From the NCBI GenBank assembly GCA_902495595.1, contig CABUXV010000042.1:1-11438 (forward strand): DNA of 11,438 bases. Direction: 5' to 3'. The notes under the pieces were generated by a model that saw only the letters and a program-made list of their open reading frames with translations, did no database searches and was not told the origin of the DNA. Numbering within the stretch: position 1 is the first letter of the stretch; each line of letters opens with the position of its first letter. Source of the DNA: an uncultured Eubacterium sp. Its GTDB lineage: Bacteria > Bacillota > Clostridia > Peptostreptococcales > Anaerovoracaceae. Positions 5,650 through 11,438 of this stretch are shown here, one piece after another. The position numbers and the translations under genes were made by a program.

Positions 5650-6702
5650 ATGGGAAAATCAAAGGTCAGGCGAAGACATAGAAGAATAATGAGCCGGGGA
5701 AGACGGTTGCCGGCGGCGGTAGGCGCCTTGGCAGCAGCTGTTATAATAATCGGCGTAATAGGCGTGGTGTCTTTAGGCGGAAAGATAATAGGAGGACTTC
5801 CGGACCTGGGGATAAAGAAAGCTCAGACTAATCCGCTTACAGGTCAGATAAGCGAGGACGAGCTTCCGGCAAGACCGCTTGTTGTTTCCATAGATAATGT
5901 GGGAGACGCTGTACCGCAGTCGTGGCTTTCCAAGGCGGACTTGATATATGAATTTCCCGTAGAAGGAAAGCAGACCAGGATTCAGGCTGTATATTACGGA
6001 CAGTTTCCTGATGAATTCGGTCCTGTGAGAAGTACCCGCCCTTATTTTGTAGACCTTACGAGAGAATATAAAGGAATATTTCTTGCTCACGGGTGGAGTC
6101 CTCAGGCAAAAAAATATCTGATGTCTGATGTGGTACCGTATATAAACGCCATGAACAGCGATTGCAAATTTTACAGGGAAAGCAGCAAACAGGCTCCCCA
6201 TAATTCCTATATAAAGTGGGATGAGGTGAAATCCAAAATAGAGGAGAAAGGCTGGTGGGATGAAAAACAGGATATCAGAGCATTTTCATTTTTAAGCGGA
6301 GCCCAGCAGAATGAAGGCGATAAAGCGAATAAGATAGATTTTAGATATACGGGAAGCAAATATGAGTTTTCCTATGATGAAGAAACCGGAAAATACACCA
6401 GAACTTTGAACGGAAAAAAATATATAGATAAAGAAACGGGAAAGAGTATAACTTCTTATAATGTTCTCGTACAGAAAGTGAGCAGTAAAACCCTTGATTC
6501 AAAAGGCCGACTTGAGATAGATATGTGTGCAGGAGGAGAGGCTATACTGTTTACAAACGGAGTTGCCGTAAAAGGAACATGGTCGAGGGAAGACTTGGAT
6601 TCGAGAACAATTTTCAAGGATGAGTCGGGAGAAGAATTTAGACTTACGCCTGGAAACAGCTGGGTCGAAGTTGTAGACCAAAACTGTAATCTGACATACT
6701 GA
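5650..6702 (+). CDS. DUF3048 domain-containing membrane-anchored protein (YerB-like)
   Basis: DUF3048 proteins (such as B. subtilis YerB) are extracytoplasmic and their biochemical role is unknown. Residues 1-20 are extremely basic (mostly Arg/Lys) and are followed by one hydrophobic helix (about 21-44), so the protein is anchored N-in with the bulk outside. The first family domain begins at NPLTG (about 61) and shows RPLVVSIDN, PQSWLSKADLIYEFPVEG, TRIQAVYY and the signature FGPVRSTRPYFVDL. The C-terminal family domain covers about 225-350 (YNVLVQKV, DMCAGGEAILFTNG, GTWSRED). Known relatives are often lipoproteins. Here there is no cysteine near the membrane segment, so a lipobox is absent. 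The gene has its own promoter, divergent from the TSCPD-CDF operon. No convincing terminator follows directly. Confidence 0.88.
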   Translation: MGKSKVRRRHRRIMSRGRRLPAAVGALAAAVIIIGVIGVVSLGGKIIGGLPDLGIKKAQTNPLTGQISEDELPARPLVVSIDNVGDAVPQSWLSKADLIYEFPVEGKQTRIQAVYYGQFPDEFGPVRSTRPYFVDLTREYKGIFLAHGWSPQAKKYLMSDVVPYINAMNSDCKFYRESSKQAPHNSYIKWDEVKSKIEEKGWWDEKQDIRAFSFLSGAQQNEGDKANKIDFRYTGSKYEFSYDEETGKYTRTLNGKKYIDKETGKSITSYNVLVQKVSSKTLDSKGRLEIDMCAGGEAILFTNGVAVKGTWSREDLDSRTIFKDESGEEFRLTPGNSWVEVVDQNCNLTY

Positions 6703-6708
6703 TATAAT
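6700..6708 (+). promoter_or_regulatory. Possible extended -10 promoter at the DUF3048 stop codon
   Basis: TGATATAAT (6700-6708) is a perfect extended -10 overlapping the TGA stop codon, without a recognisable -35. It would start a transcript near 6715 running into the repeat array. It could drive a small RNA or peptide, or be chance in AT-rich DNA. Confidence 0.25.
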
Positions 6709-6763
6709 TCAGTAAAGGAAGTTAAATGATAAAATCCTTATTGAAGATTTTCCGGCTGAAAAT

Positions 6764-7052
6764 AAAAATATCCAAAAATACGGGTTAACATATGTATTTG
6801 GATAAAATCTCTGTTGATAATGCTTGTTGGAAGATATTAATAACCAAAACCGTTATATATAACGTTAGTTTGGATAAAAGATTGATGTGTTTTCATGGAT
6901 ATTTCTATTTTTTTAACTAAAACAGCTTTTTTAATCAAGGTTTTGGATAATTTGTTTTAGTTTCACGGGAAAAATAAGCTGTTTTTATCCAAACAGAAAG
7001 CAGATTAAAGGATTTTGGATAATTGGCCTTGTGGTATTGTGGGAATCTGCCT
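6764..7052. repeat. Four phased degenerate ~72-bp units with TTATCCAAA / TTTGGATAA arms
   Basis: Unit starts are about 6764, 6836, 6909 and 6981. In each unit a left arm of the form T-[AT]-[AT]-C-C-A-A-A-A (CC at 6772, 6844, CT at 6917, CC at 6989) is followed 28 bp later by a right arm TTTGGATAA (GG at 6800, 6872, 6945, 7017). Both series therefore step by 72, 73 and 72 bp. TTTGGATAA is exact in all four units, and its complement TTATCCAAA is exact in the last unit's left arm. The sequence between arms is not conserved, but in each unit the arms can pair. Unit 2 additionally encloses the perfect palindrome CGTTATATATAACG (6851-6864). Function is unknown. Confidence 0.7.
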
Positions 7053-7190
7053 GGCTGAAGCCGGGATGATGTTATCATATAGCTGCGGCGAATACTTTCG
7101 GCTGAATATGCTGACTGCAATACTTGTGCAGGCTGCATATTCCCTTGCCAATGGAATGTGACGAAATAGATTAATACAAGATAAATTAAT

Positions 7191-7251
7191 AAATGCTCCC
7201 TCTTAGTAAATAAGTCTTATTATCTCACTTATTTACTCAGAAGGAGCATTT
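7191..7251 (-). terminator. Long-stem hairpin, likely terminator of the FHA-SEDS/PBP operon
   Basis: AAATGCTCC (7191-7199) pairs with GGAGCATTT (7243-7251), TCT with AGA, and AGTAAATAAGT (7205-7215) with ACTTATTTACT (7227-7237). Two single mismatches interrupt the stem and the loop has 11 nt. It sits 17 bp past the PBP stop codon. The T-rich stretch after it on the minus strand is interrupted, so termination efficiency is uncertain. It may work in either direction. Confidence 0.6.
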
Positions 7252-7268
7252 TATATGAAAACTTTTTA

Positions 7269-8627
7269 TTAATTTACTATATCCTGTAATACTTTATTAG
7301 CTACGCTTCCTGCGACGCTTGTTCCGTAGCCTCCGTTTTCTACAAGGACTACAAATGCGTAAGGGTTCTGTTCATCATCGATAAATCCCGAGAACCAGGC
7401 GTTAGGTTTTTTGTTTCCTCCCACCTCTGCGGTTCCTGATTTTGCGCATACGTTAAGTCCCGGGAACATATCGCTGCCGTAATGACTTTTTACGTTGTTA
7501 GCCATCATTTCCTTTAGCGAGGTTGCTGTGGTGGCTTCTATCATAGACGATGTTTTTGTTCCGAACTTAGGTATTTTTTTTAGTTGTTTATCTATAAAGG
7601 TAGTAGGTTTAACGATAGATGGAAGAACTGCGTCTCCGTTATTGGCTATTGCTCCCATATATACCATCATTGAACATGGATTCACAAGGTCCTTATGCTG
7701 TCCTATTCCTGTCCAAGCGAGGCTCACACCGCCTGATGGATATTCAAAGGTTCCCTTTGCCGTCTGTATGCCGTCAATATCCAGGCTTTCGGTTAAACCT
7801 GTTTTCTTAGTATATTTTTCAAGTGTGTTTCCTCCCAGCTTTTCGGATAGTTTTCCAAAGTATATATTACACGATACTTCAAGCGCCTTTTTTAAATCTA
7901 CCGTACCGTGAGCGGAGAGGTCTGTGACTTTATCTCCGTGTCCGTAGTTTTCGTGTCCGGTGCATTTCACCTGAAAGCTGTAAGCATCATCCAGGGTTTC
8001 TATGGATGCGGCTGCCGTAACGAGTTTGAAAATAGAACCGGGAGGGAACTTCGAGGACGTAAATCTGTTGATATAGACACCGGATTTGTTGTCAGCGGAA
8101 AGTGACGGTGGGTTTTCAGGATCGTATGTAGGAGAACTTACCATACACACAATTTCACCTGTCTTATAGTTGTATACTCCTACGGCGCCTTTTCTTCCGT
8201 TCAAAGCTCTGTATGCTGTAGCGCACGCCTGTGAATCAAGGGTAAGGGTTATATCGGTTCCCGAGTTATTCAGAGAATAAACGCCGTTTACCAGATCATA
8301 TCCCACAAGCTCGTCTGTAAAAGCCCTGTTGGCCCCCGTGGATATATTGTTGTCTTTATCACCTGTAACGTGCATCAGCGCTTTTCTGACATCTGAATTT
8401 TCGTTGAATACCATTCCTTCCGAGGTGTTCTTCATAAGAAGCTGGCCGTTTATATCGTATAAAGCGCCTTTTGCAAGATCTCCTCTTGAATACACATCGC
8501 GATTGCCTTCATAGGAAGCCCAGTCATCTCCGTCGGTAACGTATCTGTATGAAAATATTCCTACGCCTATTACCAGTACAAATGCGAGCAGGAGGCACAT
8601 TATCGCTCTTTTTTCTATTTTTTTCAT
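7269..8627 (-). CDS. Class B penicillin-binding protein (transpeptidase), PbpA-like
   Basis: This enzyme cross-links peptidoglycan outside the membrane and works with the SEDS glycosyltransferase encoded just upstream. A single N-terminal membrane anchor (about 8-27) follows a short basic cytoplasmic end. A short non-catalytic segment (about 45-130) comes next, beginning with SRGDLAKGALYDINGQLL. The transpeptidase domain has the acylation motif S198-I-F-K201 in FPPGSIFKL, the second motif S252-C-N254, and K396-S-G-T399 in AKSGTAEVGG. All catalytic residues are present. At 452 residues it is short for a class B PBP and resembles actinobacterial PbpA in size and neighbours. Its ATG overlaps the SEDS gene stop as ATGA, and its ribosome site GGAGGC lies inside that gene's last codons. 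Translation should therefore be coupled and the two proteins made in similar amounts. Confidence 0.93.
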   Translation of the reverse strand: MKKIEKRAIMCLLLAFVLVIGVGIFSYRYVTDGDDWASYEGNRDVYSRGDLAKGALYDINGQLLMKNTSEGMVFNENSDVRKALMHVTGDKDNNISTGANRAFTDELVGYDLVNGVYSLNNSGTDITLTLDSQACATAYRALNGRKGAVGVYNYKTGEIVCMVSSPTYDPENPPSLSADNKSGVYINRFTSSKFPPGSIFKLVTAAASIETLDDAYSFQVKCTGHENYGHGDKVTDLSAHGTVDLKKALEVSCNIYFGKLSEKLGGNTLEKYTKKTGLTESLDIDGIQTAKGTFEYPSGGVSLAWTGIGQHKDLVNPCSMMVYMGAIANNGDAVLPSIVKPTTFIDKQLKKIPKFGTKTSSMIEATTATSLKEMMANNVKSHYGSDMFPGLNVCAKSGTAEVGGNKKPNAWFSGFIDDEQNPYAFVVLVENGGYGTSVAGSVANKVLQDIVN

Positions 8628-10897
8628 TTCTTATCGCCTCCGAAAATATCTTCTAAAGTGAGTTTGCTGTCCTTATCAGGAGAGGAATTTCGATTTTGAT
8701 TTTGAGGTCTTGCAGAGTTTTTCCCTCTTGGCGGAATATTTCGGGAATTATTTCCTGATGTTCTGCTTGAATTCTGGGTCCGTTGAGTTCTGTTTTGTGA
8801 AGCAGGGCTTTTTCGCTGAGGCTGGGAAGCTTTTCCTGCCGTACCCCTTGCCGCACCTCTGGATGCGCTTCTGGAAGAACCCCTTGATGAATCTTGGTCA
8901 GGTGAAACTTTCTCCCATTTTTCTGCGAAGTTTTCCTCAGGTCTTATATTCTCCAGATTGTTAAAGAAATCATCGTCTGAAATATCCTCGTATTTTATCT
9001 GACGGCGTTTTCTGCTGCCGGAGCTGCTTATCAGCGTAGTATCTTCATTTCCGGTTCTCTGACGTCCTATGTTTCGAGGTGCTGCGTTATATCGGTTTTG
9101 CTGGTTGTAGCGATTGTTTTCGCGGGGGTCTGCGGAATCTACGGCCTCGAATATTTCTTCGGGATTTTCAAAGCCTCCGCTTTCCATTTCATTGTCGAAT
9201 TCTCCTTTTTTATCCAGACGGATTGCAAAGCTGGCATTCTGCCGTGTATCTGCGGCTTTTAGAAATGCTAAAAGTCCCCAGGAAGCTATCATGCTCGTAC
9301 CTCCCGAAGATACGAGAGGGAATGTTACTCCAGTCAGAGGAAGCAAGTCTATGGATCCGAAAACATTGAGTATAGTCTGAAATATAAACATTGAAGTTGC
9401 CGCGCAGGCAGCTATGCTGTAATATGTCGAACGTCCTGCTATTATGGAACGGACGGCAAATACGCCAAGTGTTATTATACATAAAACGGCGAGAATTGCA
9501 GTAATAAGACCCCATTCTTCACTTAAAAGACCGAATACCAAATCGGTGCTGGCAGCAGCTACATCGCTGAAATTACCTTCGCCTGCGCCAAGTCCGGGAA
9601 GACCACCGCTGGCGGAAGCTGTCATAGTCTGCACCTGCTGAAAGCCGCCGCCTGTAGGGTCATCCCATACGTGGCCCCATGTGTCGAATCTGCCTGCGAT
9701 ATAAGGTTTAAATCTTAACACCATCATGCCCATCACTCCGGCAGCTCCGACAATAAGTATCAGTTTTGAGAAATCACCGCTTCGCAGAAATGATATAACA
9801 AGGAATGTTACGAAGAATATCATGGCTGTTCCAAAATCGCCCATCATAGCCAGACATCCCAGACAGAACAGTGAAAACAGCATGAAAATGGTGAGATTTT
9901 TACGCTGCTGCAGTTCATCGAGAGTAGCAGCTCCTACATATATGAAGACTATCTTTACAAGTTCCGAAGGCTGAAGGGAGAATCCTCCGATGGTTATCCA
10001 GTTCTGGGCGCCGAATTTTGAAGTTCCCAAAACGAGATTTGCAAGCAGCAGAACAACGCTTATCCCTATAAGTATGTACATTATTTTCTTTGCCCTGTTG
10101 AGGTCTCTTAAAAACCAGCACAGACCGAAGAAAAGTCCTACGCCCAGTATTATGCACAGCGCCTGCTTGAATACGGTTCCGGGATATGCGGAAGTGGTAA
10201 CGGCAAGACTCAGGGTCGACAGATAAAAGGCTATGATTTCCATTTCAAAACCGACGCGCTTAAACATCCTCATTACTATGACGTAAACCCACATGAGGGC
10301 GCAGAGCAATCCCACCGCGATGGGGAGCTGTGCAGGGAAGTCTTCCTTTAATGAAATGCTGAACTGTATTACCATAAGTAATTGAAAGAGAGTAAGAGCT
10401 GCCAGCGAAGGCCATGGCGATACAGGATGAGTCCTTCTTTTTCGCTTTTCTATATTCTCCATTCTTTCCTCAAGGCTGACGGGATAAAGTGTAAAATCTG
10501 CTCCGCCTATGGTGAGGATATCGCCTGCTTTAAGTATTGTAGGTTCTTCTACGGTGACTCCGTTGATAGAAGAGCCGTTTTTCGAATTTAAGTCATTGTA
10601 TTTCCAAACTCCGGCAGAATCCCTGATAAGAGTACCGTGACTTCTGGATACATTGTCAAGATTTAGGATTACATCACAGCCCCGGCTTCTTCCTATGAGA
10701 TTTTCCCAGTGAGTCAGAGGAACGCTGGTGCCGTCAGGGCATCCCAAATAAGCCCATATTTCAGATGGGTTTCTTGCCTGCAGCAGAGAACGAATCTGCC
10801 GTGCCAGTATGAATACGGACAGGATTAAAAATATCCAGCGTACCGCAGTGGTGAAATATATTCCGGCCATTTCGGCAGCAGTATTTAAAAATTCCAT
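8624..10897 (-). CDS. FHA domain - FtsW/RodA/SpoVE (SEDS) fusion with disordered C-terminal tail
   Basis: SEDS proteins polymerise lipid II into glycan strands. One membrane helix comes first (about 15-33). A cytoplasmic FHA phosphothreonine-binding domain follows (about 46-140) with GRSRGCDV (69-76), SRSHG (84-88) and NDLNSKNG (101-108), so the phosphopeptide-binding residues are intact. The SEDS core spans about 163-548, with QNWITIGGFSLQPSELVK (298-315), GLPGLGAGEGNF, STDLVFGLLSEEWG (450-463) and FPLVSSGGTS (526-535). Asp452 corresponds to the catalytic Asp of B. subtilis RodA. The tail (about 550-757) is rich in Ser, Arg, Asn and Gln, is probably disordered, and ends in KLTLEDIFGGDKK. The start has AGGAG six bases upstream. 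Its distal neighbour is its cognate PBP. Actinobacteria carry separate fhaB, rodA and pbpA genes in one cluster, and this looks like a fused version. Whether it serves division or elongation cannot be decided from the sequence. Confidence 0.92.
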   Translation of the reverse strand: MEFLNTAAEMAGIYFTTAVRWIFLILSVFILARQIRSLLQARNPSEIWAYLGCPDGTSVPLTHWENLIGRSRGCDVILNLDNVSRSHGTLIRDSAGVWKYNDLNSKNGSSINGVTVEEPTILKAGDILTIGGADFTLYPVSLEERMENIEKRKRRTHPVSPWPSLAALTLFQLLMVIQFSISLKEDFPAQLPIAVGLLCALMWVYVIVMRMFKRVGFEMEIIAFYLSTLSLAVTTSAYPGTVFKQALCIILGVGLFFGLCWFLRDLNRAKKIMYILIGISVVLLLANLVLGTSKFGAQNWITIGGFSLQPSELVKIVFIYVGAATLDELQQRKNLTIFMLFSLFCLGCLAMMGDFGTAMIFFVTFLVISFLRSGDFSKLILIVGAAGVMGMMVLRFKPYIAGRFDTWGHVWDDPTGGGFQQVQTMTASASGGLPGLGAGEGNFSDVAAASTDLVFGLLSEEWGLITAILAVLCIITLGVFAVRSIIAGRSTYYSIAACAATSMFIFQTILNVFGSIDLLPLTGVTFPLVSSGGTSMIASWGLLAFLKAADTRQNASFAIRLDKKGEFDNEMESGGFENPEEIFEAVDSADPRENNRYNQQNRYNAAPRNIGRQRTGNEDTTLISSSGSRKRRQIKYEDISDDDFFNNLENIRPEENFAEKWEKVSPDQDSSRGSSRSASRGAARGTAGKASQPQRKSPASQNRTQRTQNSSRTSGNNSRNIPPRGKNSARPQNQNRNSSPDKDSKLTLEDIFGGDKK

Positions 10898-10926
10898 TAA
10901 AATCTCCTATTCTAGAAATAATTATA

Positions 10927-11438
10927 TTAAAGTTTTTTGTCGTTGCTGTGATAGTCCTGCGGTTCTTCAGAGCATGTTTCCAGTTTTTTGCCGCTGTTTT
11001 CCGATGGAGCAGGCGCCAGGGAAAGACCTATGACACCCACAAGAATCAAAAGCGCGCATATTATATGGTACACAGTCAGCGGTTCTCCGAGAAGGACAGC
11101 CCCTGCTATGATGGAAATAGCTGTGGAGGCATTGCCGAATATGGTGGACTGGACGATTTCCATATGCGCCAGCATAAATGCGATAAACTGCGCGGATAAA
11201 AGTATACAGAAGATACCCAGAAAAGATATTGCTATGAGGAACTGGGGATGGGTAATCGGTGATATGAGAGCATCAAAATTATCCGTAACAGCAGCTCTTA
11301 TAATGGATACCGCATTGAAAAGCACAAAGCCGCCTATGGCGATTGTCTTTGTTATTTCTATAGGCTTAAATGTTCCTCTGACGTACCGCATGAAAACATT
11401 GCTGATTGCCATTGAAAGGCTTGCGGCAAGCATGAGAA
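10927..11438 (-). CDS. DMT-superfamily (EamA) transporter, 5' end beyond window
   Basis: This is the C-terminal half of a drug/metabolite transporter, a polytopic inner-membrane protein of unknown substrate. The visible part has about five hydrophobic segments, among them IAIGGFVLFNAVSI, FLIAISFLGIFCILLSAQFIAF and IICALLILVGVIGLSLA. It also has the family-typical region with IVQSTIFGNASTAISIIAGAVLLGEPLT, where the E-P following the G-L-L-G-like helix is characteristic of EamA domains. The hydrophilic end after about residue 140 of the visible part (APAPSENSGKK onward) is cytoplasmic. The frame is open to the right edge. The ATG at 11433 is only the last in-frame Met before the edge, so the true start lies outside. 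The stop is 29 bp before the FHA-SEDS ATG on the same strand, so the gene may be part of that operon. A TATAAT-like element near its end lacks a -35. Confidence 0.88.
   Translation of the reverse strand, partial: LMLAASLSMAISNVFMRYVRGTFKPIEITKTIAIGGFVLFNAVSIIRAAVTDNFDALISPITHPQFLIAISFLGIFCILLSAQFIAFMLAHMEIVQSTIFGNASTAISIIAGAVLLGEPLTVYHIICALLILVGVIGLSLAPAPSENSGKKLETCSEEPQDYHSNDKKL

Larger units (their letters stand above)
6703..7268. other. Convergent intergenic region without a recognised gene
   Basis: These 566 bp separate the 3' ends of the DUF3048 gene (+) and the PBP gene (-). The contents in order are a possible 20-codon reading frame (6726-6788), a phased array of four degenerate ~72-bp units (6764-7052), a more GC-rich stretch with small hairpins and an imperfect direct repeat (7041-7161), and a long-stem hairpin (7191-7251). 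A 50-codon open stretch (7009-7161, +) encodes a hydrophobic peptide ending in QAAYSLANGM. It lacks a convincing start and ribosome site, and I do not recognise it. No tRNA, rRNA or known riboswitch signature is seen. Confidence 0.7.

Noticed and set aside
6915..6990. tracrRNA-like string (AAAACAGC followed by AAAATAAG)
   Set aside because: No matching CRISPR repeat, no Cas9 gene and no downstream tracrRNA hairpins; better explained by the local inverted repeats.
6764..7052. CRISPR array (period of 72-73 bp would fit ~36-bp repeats and ~36-bp spacers)
   Set aside because: Only the short arms are conserved; there is no 25-bp or longer identical repeat, and no cas gene is in the window.
6935..7138. 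67-codon minus-strand frame as a gene
   Set aside because: No ribosome site, no recognisable motif, low-complexity composition, and it runs across the repeat array.
6703..7268. Replication origin oriC
   Set aside because: The near-DnaA-box motifs have one consistent mismatch, no dnaA, dnaN, rpmH or gyrB is adjacent, and no clear AT-rich unwinding region with standard boxes is seen.
9079..9641. Several open frames of 65-100 codons antisense to the FHA-SEDS gene
   Set aside because: They are frame shadows of a well-supported gene; their peptides show no family motifs.
10898..10960. Promoter directly before the FHA-SEDS gene
   Set aside because: A TATAAT-like element is present, but at 16-18 bp spacing there is no acceptable -35 and no TG extension; expression from upstream is as likely.

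Overview
The window looks like chromosomal DNA of an anaerobic, moderately AT-rich low-GC Gram-positive bacterium, most likely class Clostridia. This rests on a flavodiiron protein with a rubredoxin tail, a DUF3048 protein, a TSCPD-domain (TIGR03905-type) small protein, an FHA-SEDS cell-wall protein, and strong AGGAGG-type ribosome binding sites. I cannot name the genus. Nothing indicates a phage, plasmid or insertion sequence.

Layout. (1) Positions 1-1190, + strand: the 3' part of bioA (biotin synthesis), converging on and overlapping a small GIY-YIG nuclease-like gene on the - strand (1139-1453). (2) 1454-1622: a divergent regulatory gap with one good promoter in each direction. (3) 1623-3839, + strand: a flavodiiron/rubredoxin protein followed by endonuclease IV, probably one transcription unit for oxygen or NO removal and DNA repair, ended by a bidirectional hairpin terminator. 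(4) 3887-4044: non-coding, rich in small hairpins. (5) 4045-5559, - strand: a TSCPD-domain protein followed 3 bp later by a CDF cation exporter with a duplicated cytoplasmic domain. (6) 5560-5649: overlapping divergent promoters whose -10 elements form one palindrome. (7) 5650-6702, + strand: a membrane-anchored DUF3048 protein. (8) 6703-7268: a convergent gap without a recognised gene. It holds a phased array of four degenerate ~72-bp units carrying TTATCCAAA/TTTGGATAA inverted repeats, then a 25-bp-stem hairpin. (9) 7269-11438, - strand: a DMT/EamA transporter (partial), an FHA-FtsW/RodA (SEDS) fusion with a ~200-residue disordered tail, and a class B penicillin-binding protein translationally coupled to it.

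How the genes fit together. The SEDS polymerase and PBP transpeptidase are a cognate septal or elongation peptidoglycan synthase pair. The fused FHA domain suggests control by Ser/Thr phosphorylation, and the tail contains a Glu-Asp-Thr-Thr motif that could be an internal FHA ligand. The flavodiiron protein and endonuclease IV would together limit and repair oxidative or nitrosative damage. The most unexplained item is the phased repeat array at 6764-7052. It lies between two gene 3' ends, where an ordinary operator would have nothing to control.
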